DNA of 34,396 nucleotides from positions 1 to 34,396 of the forward strand of contig NZ_LMKA01000080.1 in the NCBI RefSeq assembly GCF_001421435.1. The letters run 5' to 3'. Source of the stretch: Chryseobacterium sp. Leaf201. GTDB lineage: Bacteria > Bacteroidota > Bacteroidia > Flavobacteriales > Weeksellaceae. Below the pieces are notes generated by a model. The model made no database searches, was not told where the DNA came from, and saw only the letters and a list, made by a program, of their open reading frames with translations. Both the position numbers and the translations under genes were made by a program. This document shows, in pieces, positions 6,919 through 16,577 of this stretch (position 1 is the stretch's first letter; each line of letters begins with the position of its first letter).

Positions 6919-8286
6919 ATGATTAATAAACTTAAACGAAAAATGCTCATGTGTTTTTGCCTGATGATCTTTATCTATCTGCCCACAGAAATTTTAAAGG
7001 CACAAAACAGACTTGATACGTACATACAGGAAGGTATTGAATCTAACCAGAGTATCAGGCAGCAGTCTTTTATTCTTGAAAAAAGCATTTATGCTCTGGG
7101 TGAAGCTAAAAGCATGTTTCTGCCTGCTGTTTCTTTTTCCACCACGTATACCAAAGCAGACGGAGGGAGAACCATAGATTTCCCTACAGGTGATCTGCTG
7201 AACGGCGTCTACTCCACTTTAAACCAGCTGACGGGAAGCAGCTCATTTCCACAGCTTCAGAATCAGAGCATCCTGCTGAACCCGGATAATTTCTATGATG
7301 CGAAGTTCCGTATTACCCAACCCATTCTGAATGCGGAGCTTGGCTACAACAGAAAGATCAGATCAAAACAGATCGACCTGCAGAAAACGGAAATCCTGCT
7401 GTATAAGCGGGAGCTGGTTAAAGAAATTAAAACCGCATATTACAATTATCTTAAGGCTACAAATGCCACAAAGATTTACCAGTCTTACCTCACCCTGGTT
7501 AATGAAGGGGAAAGGGTGAACAGGAAACTGTTTGAGAATGGAAAAATCAACAGAACAGCCGTCGTCAGAAGCCAGAATGAAGTTTCAAAGATCAAAGCTT
7601 CTATCACCGCATCTGAGAAAACGGAAGAATCTGCAAAGTATTATTTTAATTTTCTCCTCAACCGGCCTTTAACAGACAGCATACCGGCAGATGACATTGA
7701 TGTTTTACCGGAACAGGGAAAGGTACTGAATGAAGATATCAGCAGCCGCGAAGAACTGTCTAAGCTTCACATTTCGGGAGAAATTAACAATGACCTTACC
7801 GGCCTTGCAAAATCTTATTTCATCCCAAAGATCGGGGCAAGCCTTGATTTGGGTTCACAGGCTTTCGACTGGAAGTTCAACCAGAAATCCAGATATTATC
7901 TGCTGGGTATTTCACTGGAATGGAACCTTTTCGCATTTGGCAAGAACACCTACAGAATAAAGCAGGCTGTTGCGGAACAGCAGGCTATTTCATCTCAGAC
8001 TTCGTATGTACAGCAGCAGCTTTTAACCGAGCTGAAAGTACGTCAGGCCAATCTGGAAAGCGCTGTTGCCCAGTATTCCGCCGCACAGTCGCAGCTGAAA
8101 ACAAGCCAGACGTATTACACTGACATGTCTAAGCTTTACAAAGAAGGGATGACGATCTACATTGAGCTTCTGGATGCCCAAAATCAGTGGATCGACGCAA
8201 AACTGAAATCTAACATCGCATTATTTGACACGTGGATCGCTTATGCCGCTATTGAACGTGCCAATGCCAGCTTTACAATACAATAA
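6919..8286 (+). CDS. TolC-family outer membrane efflux protein
   Basis: A 455-residue TolC/OEP protein. It starts with a basic n-region and a hydrophobic signal (MLMCFCLMIFIYLPTEILKAQ), so it is exported. Two homologous halves follow, rich in the long coiled helices that build the periplasmic tunnel, for example around residues 135-250 and 345-430. The motif near the end, YKEGMTIYIELLDAQNQW, is the common TolC-family repeat ending. It provides the outer membrane exit for the adaptor and pump encoded directly after it; the gap to the adaptor gene is 5 bp. ATG 6919 keeps the basic start; ATG 6943 is an alternative. Confidence 0.88.
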   Translation: MINKLKRKMLMCFCLMIFIYLPTEILKAQNRLDTYIQEGIESNQSIRQQSFILEKSIYALGEAKSMFLPAVSFSTTYTKADGGRTIDFPTGDLLNGVYSTLNQLTGSSSFPQLQNQSILLNPDNFYDAKFRITQPILNAELGYNRKIRSKQIDLQKTEILLYKRELVKEIKTAYYNYLKATNATKIYQSYLTLVNEGERVNRKLFENGKINRTAVVRSQNEVSKIKASITASEKTEESAKYYFNFLLNRPLTDSIPADDIDVLPEQGKVLNEDISSREELSKLHISGEINNDLTGLAKSYFIPKIGASLDLGSQAFDWKFNQKSRYYLLGISLEWNLFAFGKNTYRIKQAVAEQQAISSQTSYVQQQLLTELKVRQANLESAVAQYSAAQSQLKTSQTYYTDMSKLYKEGMTIYIELLDAQNQWIDAKLKSNIALFDTWIAYAAIERANASFTIQ

Positions 8287-8291
8287 TCACT

Positions 8292-9338
8292 ATGAAAAAA
8301 ATACAATTAACCGCTATTGCCCTGGCTCTGTTTATGGTTTCCTGCAGTGAAAAGCACCCGGAAAAAAACAGGCACGGAGGCCAGGATATTATACCTGTAA
8401 AAATCTCCCCCCTATCATCTGAAGAAGTATCCGGTTCCGTATTGGCTACAGGGTTGGTGAGCACAGAAGATCAGGCCAATTATTCATTTAAGATCGGTGG
8501 GGTCATCAGCAGAATATGGGTGAATGAAGGACAGTCCTTCCGGAGAGGCCAGCTGCTGGCCACATTAAACACAACGGAAATAGCAGCAGGACTTGCCCAG
8601 GCTGACCTGAATGTTGCTAAAGCCCAGCGTGATTATAACCGCGCACATAATCTCTATAAAGACAGCGTCTTCTCTCTTGAGCAGCTGCAGAACACAAGAA
8701 CGGCCCTGGAAGTTGCCCAAAAGTCTAAACAGGCTACGGCATTCAACGAACGGTATGCTAAGATCTATGCCGTTTCAGACGGTTTTGTTTCTAAAAAACT
8801 GGCCAATGAAGGGGAAATCGTAAGCGGCGGAATGCCTGTTTTCCTCACCAACTCCACCCAGAAGAACAACAGCTATTTACTGAAAGTGGGCGTAACGGAC
8901 CTTGAGTGGGCCGCCATCAGAACGGGACAGCCTGCAAGCGTCACCCTGGACGGCTATCCTGGACAGAAATTTGAGGCAGCCGTCTTCAGAAAACTGCAGT
9001 CGGCTGACCGGGAAATCGGTTCATTCCAGGTAGAACTGAAATTAAAGCTTGACGGGGTGGCTCCCGCCGTCGGGATGTTCGGAAAAGCTGAAATAAAAAC
9101 AGACCAGTCTGAAAAATCTGTTGTCATCCCTTATAATGCATTGGTAGAAGCAGACGGTGAACAGGGATTCGTCTTCGTTCCTGATAGTAAAAACAGGGTA
9201 AAGAAAGTCCCGGTCAATATCCTGAAATTCGACAATACCAAAGTTTACCTCAAAGAAAAGCCTGCCGGGACTGATGCCATTGTTGTTTCCAACAGTGCCT
9301 ACCTCAACGAGCAATCCATTATTAAAATCATCAGGTAA
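8292..9338 (+). CDS. RND efflux periplasmic adaptor (HlyD/AcrA type)
   Basis: A 348-residue membrane-fusion protein. It has a lipoprotein signal with Cys18 in FMVSCSEK as the acylation site, so it is anchored to a membrane by lipid. The order is a barrel-sandwich (lipoyl-like) half around FKIGGVISRIWVNEGQSFRR, a short alpha-hairpin (about 95-140), the second lipoyl half (IYAVSDGFVSKKLANEGEIV), then beta-barrel and membrane-proximal domains. It links the inner membrane pump to the TolC protein. The pump gene starts 2 bp after its stop, which implies translational coupling. Confidence 0.9.
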   Translation: MKKIQLTAIALALFMVSCSEKHPEKNRHGGQDIIPVKISPLSSEEVSGSVLATGLVSTEDQANYSFKIGGVISRIWVNEGQSFRRGQLLATLNTTEIAAGLAQADLNVAKAQRDYNRAHNLYKDSVFSLEQLQNTRTALEVAQKSKQATAFNERYAKIYAVSDGFVSKKLANEGEIVSGGMPVFLTNSTQKNNSYLLKVGVTDLEWAAIRTGQPASVTLDGYPGQKFEAAVFRKLQSADREIGSFQVELKLKLDGVAPAVGMFGKAEIKTDQSEKSVVIPYNALVEADGEQGFVFVPDSKNRVKKVPVNILKFDNTKVYLKEKPAGTDAIVVSNSAYLNEQSIIKIIR

Positions 9339-9340
9339 TT

Positions 9341-12300
9341 ATGAAGATTACAAATTTCTCCGTTAAAAATTATCAGTTTACGCTGATCATATTTGTGCTT
9401 GTTGCCGTAGTCGGTATCCTGACCCTCTTTACCATGCCGCGGTCTGAAGATCCCACTACCCATCCCCCGCAGTACCTGGTAACAGTAATTTATCCCGGAA
9501 CCAGCCCCAAGGATATGGAAGAGCAGGTGGTAAAACCGATTGAAAATAAAATTTACGGCCTAGAAAACATCGATAAGATCCTTACCACTGTTGAAGACGG
9601 GGTTGCCGCCATCCAGATCAAATTTAAATATGGTGTTGATGTAGACAACAAATACCAGGAAATATCCACCGAGATCAACGCACTTAAAGGCAGCGAGCTT
9701 CCAAAAGATATTTATCTCATCAAAACTGAAAAAATATCCTCTTCTGATGTTAAAATCCTGCAGGTTGCTTTAGTCTCAAACACCTCATCAGGCAAGACCC
9801 TGAGGGATAAGGCAGACCAGCTGAAAACCCAGCTTGAAAAAATCACCAACCTTCGGGAAGTGAAATATGCAGGGATCCCGGAACAGGAAATAAGGATTGA
9901 TCTGCAGCTTGATAAGCTGGCCCGGCTGAAAATACCGCTGAACCTTGTGATGGGAAGCATCCAGAGTGAAGCAGCTGATATTCCCGGAGGCAGTATTAAT
10001 CTCGACAGTAAGGTTTTTAATGTGAAGACCAGCGGGAAATTCAAGAATGTGGGAGATGTTGCCAATACGGTTATTTATAATGCAGGAGGGAAAATCATCT
10101 ATCTGAAAGATGTTGCCCGTGTTACCTACAAAGACGGTACGGTGAACCACATCACACGTATTAACGGCAACCGCTGCATCCTGGTTACTGCCGCCATGAA
10201 AGACAATGTGAACATCACAAATGTCCAGGAAGAATATACGCCCGTTCTTGAAGCATTCAGCAAAACATTGCCGGAAAACATCAAAATGATCAAAAATTTT
10301 GACCAGGCAGATATGGTATCCCAACGTCTGGGACATCTGGGCTTTGATTTTGCCCTTGCCATTCTTCTGGTGGTAATTACTTTACTGCCGCTGGGATTCC
10401 GGGCTTCTGTTATTGTCATGATTTCCATACCGCTTTCTCTCGCGCTGGGTCTCATTACAATGAATCTTTTGGGGTATTCCCTCAATCAGCTGAGCATCGT
10501 TGGTTTGGTGGTTGCACTGGGACTGTTGGTGGATGACAGTATCGTGGTGGTTGAAAATATAGAGCGCTGGCTGAGAGAAGGCCACTCCCGGAAAGATGCC
10601 ATTTTAAAAGGCACAAAGCAGATCGGTATTGCTGTTGTGGGATGTACAGCTACTTTAGTCATTGCATTTCTTCCCCTCGCATTTCTCCCGGATATTGCCG
10701 GTGAATTTATCCGCAGCCTTCCTATGGCTGTTATGACGAGTGTTTTAGCATCAATGATTGTGGCACTCACCCTGGTTCCGTTTTTAGGAAGCAAAATATT
10801 GAAGACCCATACCCACGCAGAAGGAAATTTCTTTCTTAAAAATTTACAGAAGTTTTTAAGCCTGTCTTACAAACGGATCATGCCGCTGGCCCTAAAATGG
10901 CCGAAATCAACCATCGGAATATCCGTTGTACTGAGTATTCTCGCATTTATGCTTTTCCCGCTCGCAGGCTTTAAGCTGTTCCCCACTTCAGAGAAGCCGA
11001 TGTTCCTCATCAATATCAAAATGCCCCTGCAGGCAGATCTCCCTGAAAGTAACCGGGTCACAAAGCTAATAGAAAAAGAGCTTAAAAAGGAGAATGAAAT
11101 CGTTCATTATACCTCAAACGTTGGAAAAGGCAATCCCCAGATTTATTACAACGTACACCAGCAGGACATAAAACCGGATTTTGCCCAGATTTTCGTACAG
11201 ATGGAAGATGAAGCCGGTCCCGGATCAAAAACGGAGCTGATTAAAAAGCTCAGGTCAAAATTCAGCAGCTTTCCCTATGCAAGGGTGGAAATAAAAGATT
11301 TTGAACAGGGCACACCGATTGAAGCCAATATTGTGGTGAGGGTATTCGGGGAAAACCAGGATACGTTGCGTTCCATTTCATTTAAAGTGGAGCAGCTGCT
11401 GAGAAAACATCCCGGAACATTTTATATCAACAATGAACTGAATGCTTATAAATCTGATGTTAAAATAAAGATTAACAAAGAAAAAGCACGGACATTGGGA
11501 GTGATGACCAGCGATGTGGACAGGGTAATCCGTATGGCCGTTGCAGGATTGAATGTCGGAGATTATATTGATGACCGCGGCGATTCCAGAAATGTAGTCA
11601 TTACCCTTCCCAGAGAAAAATTTGCTGACCTGAATGCACTTAAAAACCTGTATGTGAATAATATCCAGGGGATCCCGGTTCAGATCGATCAGATTGCTTC
11701 GATCAGCTTTGAAAAATCACCCACAGCGATTAACCATTTCAATAAATCCCGTTTTGCAAAAGTAACTTCACTCACCAAAGACGGTGTCCTGGCAAATGAT
11801 ATCCTGAAAGACATTATCCCTGAACTGGACAGAATGAAGTTACCCGCCGGATATTCCTACAAACTTTCCGGTGAAGCGGAATCTGAAGGTGATGCATTGG
11901 GAGGAAACTTCCTTTCGGTGATTATTTTAAGTGCCTTTCTTTTTATAGCCGTCCTATTGCTTCAGTTTAAAACTTTTAAAGGAATCATCATCGTTCTGTC
12001 CATCATCCCTTTAGGAATATTGGGCGGGGTTGTTTTATTGCTGATGACCGGGAATCCCATGTCACTGGTATCCATCATCGGCTTTATCGGCCTGTCGGGG
12101 ATCCAGGTTAAAAACTCCCTGCTGCTTGTTGATTTTACGAATCAGCTCCGGCTGGAAGGCCACAGTATTGATGAAGCCATCCATATTGCCGGTGAAACGC
12201 GTTTTCTTCCGGTGGTGCTGACTTCCATCACGGCTATCTGCGGGCTGCTTCCTATTGCACTGAACCCTAACCCGTTAATTGCACCGCTGGCAATTGTTTT

Positions 12301-12394
12301 GATCGGAGGACTGATCAGTTCCACCATATTATCAAGGATCGTTACCCCGGTGATGTATAAATTAATCCCGCCGCAGCTGGAAGATAAAAACTGA
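9341..12394 (+). CDS. RND multidrug efflux pump, AcrB type
   Basis: A 1017-residue resistance-nodulation-division transporter, the normal length for the family. It has an N-terminal membrane helix (about 12-31), a large periplasmic loop, a block of helices from about 335 to 490, a second periplasmic loop and a final helix block from about 860. Asp398-Asp399 in LGLLVDDSIVVVENIER are the proton-relay aspartates of transmembrane helix 4. It expels substrates by proton antiport through the adaptor and TolC partner. The sequence looks like the drug-export (HAE-1-like) group; no methionine-rich metal pathway stands out. The substrate is unknown. Confidence 0.92.
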   Translation: MKITNFSVKNYQFTLIIFVLVAVVGILTLFTMPRSEDPTTHPPQYLVTVIYPGTSPKDMEEQVVKPIENKIYGLENIDKILTTVEDGVAAIQIKFKYGVDVDNKYQEISTEINALKGSELPKDIYLIKTEKISSSDVKILQVALVSNTSSGKTLRDKADQLKTQLEKITNLREVKYAGIPEQEIRIDLQLDKLARLKIPLNLVMGSIQSEAADIPGGSINLDSKVFNVKTSGKFKNVGDVANTVIYNAGGKIIYLKDVARVTYKDGTVNHITRINGNRCILVTAAMKDNVNITNVQEEYTPVLEAFSKTLPENIKMIKNFDQADMVSQRLGHLGFDFALAILLVVITLLPLGFRASVIVMISIPLSLALGLITMNLLGYSLNQLSIVGLVVALGLLVDDSIVVVENIERWLREGHSRKDAILKGTKQIGIAVVGCTATLVIAFLPLAFLPDIAGEFIRSLPMAVMTSVLASMIVALTLVPFLGSKILKTHTHAEGNFFLKNLQKFLSLSYKRIMPLALKWPKSTIGISVVLSILAFMLFPLAGFKLFPTSEKPMFLINIKMPLQADLPESNRVTKLIEKELKKENEIVHYTSNVGKGNPQIYYNVHQQDIKPDFAQIFVQMEDEAGPGSKTELIKKLRSKFSSFPYARVEIKDFEQGTPIEANIVVRVFGENQDTLRSISFKVEQLLRKHPGTFYINNELNAYKSDVKIKINKEKARTLGVMTSDVDRVIRMAVAGLNVGDYIDDRGDSRNVVITLPREKFADLNALKNLYVNNIQGIPVQIDQIASISFEKSPTAINHFNKSRFAKVTSLTKDGVLANDILKDIIPELDRMKLPAGYSYKLSGEAESEGDALGGNFLSVIILSAFLFIAVLLLQFKTFKGIIIVLSIIPLGILGGVVLLLMTGNPMSLVSIIGFIGLSGIQVKNSLLLVDFTNQLRLEGHSIDEAIHIAGETRFLPVVLTSITAICGLLPIALNPNPLIAPLAIVLIGGLISSTILSRIVTPVMYKLIPPQLEDKN

Positions 12395-12419
12395 CCTTTT
12401 AACAAATAAAAATTATAAA

Positions 12420-13199
12420 ATGAAAGAATATATTTTAATTACCGGGGCATCCTCAGGAATCGGTTACGAAATGGCATACCAACTGGCAGAAAAAGCCTAC
12501 AACCTCATCCTGGTGGCCCGCACGGAAAGCAGACTGCAGCAGATGCAAAGCGATTTAACAAAAAAATACGGCGTATTGGTCCGTTATTTCATTGCCGACC
12601 TCTCCGGTGTAAATGCAGCCAAGGGACTGTATGAAAAGGTTAAATCAGAAAACCTCTCTGTTTCCCATCTGGTTAATAATGCAGGAACAGGCAATTACGG
12701 CCATTTTACAGAAACTTCCCTGGATGAAGAACTGAATATGATCCAGCTGAATATTTCCAGCCTCGTGATCCTGACCAAGCTCTTTTCGCAGGATATGGTA
12801 AGCCGGAAATCCGGCCGGATTATGAATATAGGATCGGTGCTCTCATTTTTACCGTTCCCTTATTTTGCCGTGTATTCCGCAACCAAAGCATTTGTGATGG
12901 CATTCAGCGAAACCCTTGCGGCGGAACTGGAAGGAACAGGCGTTACCGTTAATTCACTGTATCCGGGAACAACCGATACCGGCTTTACGACAGAAGAAAT
13001 GCAGGCAACCAATCTGTACAAAAGCAGACCCATGCAGCCCGAAGTGGTTGCTGAGCTGGGAGTAAGGCATCTTTTATCAGGCAGGGGCAAGAAAGTAACA
13101 GGGTTTCAGAACTGGTTCAATTCCAATATCCCGCGTTTTGTAACGGATAAAATGATGATGAAGATTAAGAAGAACCTGGCAAGCCGGTCCAAAAATTAA
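12420..13199 (+). CDS. Short-chain dehydrogenase/reductase
   Basis: A 259-residue classical SDR. The cofactor loop is TGASSGIG at residues 8-15, NNAG is at 86-89, and the catalytic set is Asn111, Ser139, Tyr152 and Lys156 (YSATK). It resembles the DltE/YqjQ-like subgroup of small reductases. It lies 25 bp after the pump gene and is probably its last co-transcribed gene; whether it modifies a pump substrate is inference. The Arg in VARTESRLQ after the second strand favours NADPH. Confidence 0.88.
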   Translation: MKEYILITGASSGIGYEMAYQLAEKAYNLILVARTESRLQQMQSDLTKKYGVLVRYFIADLSGVNAAKGLYEKVKSENLSVSHLVNNAGTGNYGHFTETSLDEELNMIQLNISSLVILTKLFSQDMVSRKSGRIMNIGSVLSFLPFPYFAVYSATKAFVMAFSETLAAELEGTGVTVNSLYPGTTDTGFTTEEMQATNLYKSRPMQPEVVAELGVRHLLSGRGKKVTGFQNWFNSNIPRFVTDKMMMKIKKNLASRSKN

Positions 13200-13219
13200 A
13201 AAGATCTGTCGGAAAAATA

Positions 13220-13268
13220 ATCTCTCGACAGAAACTTTATCAGAACAAGTTTCTGTCCGGAGATTTTA
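13220..13268. terminator. Strong bidirectional terminator
   Basis: Arms at 13220-13237 and 13247-13264 pair over 18 positions with two mismatches around a 9-nt loop, and TTTT follows on the + strand. It lies between the convergent SDR and permease genes. Confidence 0.8.
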
Positions 13269-13285
13269 AACGGTAAATACAGTTT

Positions 13286-14692
13286 TTATCTGTCAATCTC
13301 AGATGTTTTCCGGGTTTTGATTAAAACAACAGAGAACGAGGCGAGTAAAAACAGGATTCCGGCCAGGATTATGGCATTTACCGGATTATTCCCCAGAAAA
13401 TGTTTATAGATAAATCCGAAGGAAACCGTCTGGATCAGCATCGGAATCACAATCATCATATTGATCACGCCCATATACACGCCCCTTCTGTGCGGAGGTA
13501 TTGACGGGGAGACCATGGAATAAGGCAGTCCCATCATCGCCGCCCAACCGATCCCGAAGAGAACCATCGGCAGTAAAATCAGATATTCATTATTGATGAA
13601 AGGTAAGATCAGCAAAGACATGCCGGTAGCCAGAAGGCAAAAGGCATAGACATTTTTCGTGGAATATTTCAGTGCCAGCGGAATCAGAAGCAGTGCGGAA
13701 ACCATGGTGATGAAATTATAGAACCCGTTCATCAGTCCGGTCTGCCCTACCGCAGTTTCTACCAGACGGAGGATATTTTTGGCCCATTCCAGATCAGCCG
13801 GATTTCCTAATCCTTTCTTTGAAATTTCAAGAATGTGCTGAGCTTTTACCTCATCACCTTCAGAAACATGATATAACGTCTGCTTGATCATCGGGGTTAC
13901 GAACTGCCAGTAACAGAACAGCGCGTACCACTGGAATAAATACACCAATGCCAGCTGCCAGAGTATTTTCGGCATCCTTATAATGGCTTCGGCAATATCT
14001 GCAAAGGGCGTAAAAACCGTATCGTTTTCTTTTTCGGCTTTCAGCCTGATGAGCTCCTCTTCCGTAGGCGGGATCTCCGGTGTCTTATAAACCGACCAGA
14101 CTACAGAAGCAATTGAACAGAAAGAACCCAAGAAAAATGAATAGTACACCCAGGCAGGAATACCTCCGGATGCTGACGTTCCGCCGAAATATTTCTGAAA
14201 AACAAACAGGGAAAGATTCGCCAGGGTAATGCCGCCGCCCACAAAAAGACTCTGCATCTGGAACCCGTAGGTCTGCTGTTCTTCAGGCAACTTATCCCCG
14301 ATAAAAGCCCTGTAAGGTTCCATCGCCGTATTATTGGCGGCATCTAAAATCCACAAAAGCCCGACTGCCATCCAGATGGATGAGCTGAACGGAAAAACAA
14401 ACAGTGCCAGGCTGCAAAATATGGCCCCGAGCAGAAAGAACGGTTTCCGGCGGCCCCACTTGACACTCCATGTCTTATCACTGATGGCCCCGATCAGCGG
14501 CTGGATCAGTAAACCTGTAACCGGCCCGGCCAGATTGAGGATGGGAAGCTGATCTGCATGCGCACCCAGAAAAGAATACAGCGGATTGACCGCGGTCTGC
14601 TGGAGCCCGAAACTGTACTGGATGCCGAAAAATCCGACATTCATGTTCCAAATCTGCCAAAAGCTGAGTCTGGGAATTATTTTTTTATTCAT
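13286..14692 (-). CDS. SLC45-type MFS sugar permease
   Basis: A 468-residue permease with about 12 membrane helices, of the SLC45/GPH-like branch of the major facilitator group that moves sucrose or maltose with protons. Visible landmarks are the loop 2-3 motif around SDKTWSVKWGRRKPFFLLGA and the ANNTAMEPYRAFIGDKLP segment, both typical of this branch. A long cytosolic loop lies near residues 200-230. It would bring a disaccharide across the inner membrane after the TonB receptor has taken it through the outer membrane. It is the distal gene of a - strand run of receptor, GH100-like enzyme, kinase and permease; the gap to the kinase is 3 bp. Confidence 0.85.
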   Translation of the reverse strand: MNKKIIPRLSFWQIWNMNVGFFGIQYSFGLQQTAVNPLYSFLGAHADQLPILNLAGPVTGLLIQPLIGAISDKTWSVKWGRRKPFFLLGAIFCSLALFVFPFSSSIWMAVGLLWILDAANNTAMEPYRAFIGDKLPEEQQTYGFQMQSLFVGGGITLANLSLFVFQKYFGGTSASGGIPAWVYYSFFLGSFCSIASVVWSVYKTPEIPPTEEELIRLKAEKENDTVFTPFADIAEAIIRMPKILWQLALVYLFQWYALFCYWQFVTPMIKQTLYHVSEGDEVKAQHILEISKKGLGNPADLEWAKNILRLVETAVGQTGLMNGFYNFITMVSALLLIPLALKYSTKNVYAFCLLATGMSLLILPFINNEYLILLPMVLFGIGWAAMMGLPYSMVSPSIPPHRRGVYMGVINMMIVIPMLIQTVSFGFIYKHFLGNNPVNAIILAGILFLLASFSVVLIKTRKTSEIDR

Positions 14693-14695
14693 AGC

Positions 14696-15334
14696 TTACG
14701 GCTTTACAATCTGGTAATTTTTTTCAAGGATTAAGTCTGCTTTTTCTTTAAACCGACGAATGATATGATGCTCAATATCCAGCACTTTTTCCACAAAACC
14801 GCTTTGTTCGTCCCGGTTTCTTTTCATCCGGTTTTCAAACGTATCCTTATATGTCCGGTCTATGAAGATACTGAAATCAAAGTCATCAAGATCCAAAACA
14901 TATGTCCCTTCAATAATCAGCATCTGAATATCATGCAATTCAAGGATTTCCTGAGAAACTTTATTTTCTTTATAATGAACCAGCGGTTTTTCAACAGAGA
15001 TTTTCCCTTCTTTAAACTGTTGTATATTCTGCTGAATGATCTCTAAATGAACTTCATGCATTCCGACATGTTCAAGGCTTTTCTGCCGGTTTTCGTGGTT
15101 GCTTTTCGGAGGAAGTCTGAAATAATCATCCATTTGCAATACCAGGCTTCTGATTCCGTGTTCTTCAAAAACTTTCTGCAGTGCAAAGGCCGTCACCGAT
15201 TTTCCGCTGCCGCTTTCCCCGCAAATTCCAACCGCCCATTTTTCACCGGCTTTATAATTTTCCTTTATGATTTTATAAATATTTCCGGCCGTCTCCAAAT
15301 GCCTTTTTTCTAAATTGATTACATCTCCAATCAT
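14696..15334 (-). CDS. Uridine kinase-like P-loop kinase
   Basis: A 212-residue P-loop phosphotransferase of the uridine kinase/phosphoribulokinase group. The Walker A loop is GESGSGKS at residues 39-46, with Lys45 as the phosphate-binding lysine. MDDYFRLPP further on is the Walker B/substrate region of this group, and LIIEGTYVL is the conserved strand after the lid. The usual cytosolic substrate would be a nucleoside, but its place between a sugar permease and a GH100-like glycosidase, 3 bp from the permease, suggests that it phosphorylates a product of the imported sugar. That is inference. No dedicated fructokinase is visible in the locus. Confidence 0.75.
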   Translation of the reverse strand: MIGDVINLEKRHLETAGNIYKIIKENYKAGEKWAVGICGESGSGKSVTAFALQKVFEEHGIRSLVLQMDDYFRLPPKSNHENRQKSLEHVGMHEVHLEIIQQNIQQFKEGKISVEKPLVHYKENKVSQEILELHDIQMLIIEGTYVLDLDDFDFSIFIDRTYKDTFENRMKRNRDEQSGFVEKVLDIEHHIIRRFKEKADLILEKNYQIVKP

Positions 15335-15390
15335 CGTTAACCCGTTTTTTTAATAAATAGTTTTTGTTTGAAATTTATCCGTTTTTACAG

Positions 15391-16512
15391 TTATGCCTTC
15401 ATCAAAAGATAACCGGAAGCCGAAAAGCACAACTGATCTGTTCCTGAAGGAATCAACTGATCCGTAGAATAATATTCCCTGAAACCGGAGCCTTTCTCTT
15501 TAAGCAGCTGCTCATATTGGTTGAGGATTTTTTCCGGTATTTCATGATATCCCCTTCTCTTCAGTCCCAGGCAGAGCCAGCCAAGATAGATGGGCCACGA
15601 ACCTCCGTTATGGAAATGATAGGGCTGGTTTTTGAATTCATAGCTGTAATTGTTTTCCAGCAGATTCCAGTCGGAATCCTCCGGAAAAATAACCGGGTAA
15701 AAAACCGGGAGCATCCAGTGGCCAAACTCACCGTTCAGCGTTTCCAAAAACGGTGTGAAATCTTTCATGTTCAGATCAAAACCTAAAAAAACGGCCAGCG
15801 CATTTCCTGCAAGATCAAAACGTTCATCATAACCGTTGGCATTCAGCGATGCCCATAAATACGGTTTCCCGTTTGCTTTTTTATAGGCTGTCTGATGGTA
15901 TTTGACGTCAGCCGAATTATTTTTCTGAAAATTAATTTCAATTAAATGTTTCGTTTGTTCTGCCTGGGCATTCCATTCATCATCCTGATATACTCCGGCA
16001 GCATTTTTTAAAGCCCAGTAACGAAGTACGTTATCATACAGGACATAGCCGGAAGTTACATATTCATCTGCCCAGTTTCCACCCAATGGGCTGTATAAAA
16101 GGCCTCTCTGGTTAAATTCCCATGTTTTTAAACAGGAAAACGCTTTGTCAATTTTCTCTTTTAAGTTTTGCTTTAATTCCTGGTCCTGAGTATGTTTTAT
16201 ATATTCACAGGCCCCGATGATCCACCAGATGGTGGCATCCGTTCTTCCGACCAGTGTTCCGTAGCTTGCTTTATTGCCGTAGACATTGGACGGAATCTGC
16301 CCATTCTCTGCCTGATGGACGGAAAGGGTTTTTATTGACTTTTCCAGGCCTTCAACAATTATCGGGTTTTTAATCAGAATCCCCATAATCCCTGTCATCA
16401 TAGAATCCCTTGACCAGACTCTGGCATAGTTGTCTTTTTTCTCGGACGATGCCAGGATTCCCTGTTCCGATATGGCCTGTTCTATCACCTGTAAGGCTTC
16501 TTCTGTAAACAT
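15391..16512 (-). CDS. GH100-like invertase-related glycosidase
   Basis: A 373-residue (alpha/alpha)6-barrel protein that resembles neutral/alkaline invertases (GH100). Family-like stretches are ARVWSRDSMMTGIMG near 29-43, GRTDATIWWIIGACEY near 90-105, ERFDLAGNALAVFLGF and the strongly diagnostic FHNGGSWPIYLGW, then SASGYLLMKA at the end. There is no signal peptide, so it would act in the cytosol on imported sucrose, giving glucose and fructose. It is shorter than plant and cyanobacterial GH100 enzymes (about 450-480), so it may be a divergent branch, and a different alpha-linked disaccharide is possible. It lies between the receptor gene upstream and the kinase gene downstream. Confidence 0.7.
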   Translation of the reverse strand: MFTEEALQVIEQAISEQGILASSEKKDNYARVWSRDSMMTGIMGILIKNPIIVEGLEKSIKTLSVHQAENGQIPSNVYGNKASYGTLVGRTDATIWWIIGACEYIKHTQDQELKQNLKEKIDKAFSCLKTWEFNQRGLLYSPLGGNWADEYVTSGYVLYDNVLRYWALKNAAGVYQDDEWNAQAEQTKHLIEINFQKNNSADVKYHQTAYKKANGKPYLWASLNANGYDERFDLAGNALAVFLGFDLNMKDFTPFLETLNGEFGHWMLPVFYPVIFPEDSDWNLLENNYSYEFKNQPYHFHNGGSWPIYLGWLCLGLKRRGYHEIPEKILNQYEQLLKEKGSGFREYYSTDQLIPSGTDQLCFSASGYLLMKA

Positions 16513-16532
16513 AAATTTTCAATTTGATTACG

Positions 16533-16544
16533 TAAACTTGTTTA
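16533..16544. promoter_or_regulatory. Possible operator palindrome before the GH100-like gene
   Basis: TAAACTTGTTTA is an imperfect-centre palindrome (TAAAC, two bases, GTTTA) 21 bp upstream of the GH100-like start. It does not match the other LacI-like site at 19098, so the link to a regulator is uncertain. Confidence 0.3.
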
Positions 16545-16577
16545 GATTATTCTGATGTATCCACTACTTGTGTGCAG

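Noticed and set aside
9788..10336. A 182-codon open frame antisense to the RND pump
   Set aside because: Lies entirely within the conserved pump gene and has no protein-family features.
12420..13199. Second copy of KduD
   Set aside because: Both are SDR proteins, but this one lies in the efflux operon and its sequence follows the DltE/YqjQ-like subgroup rather than KduD.
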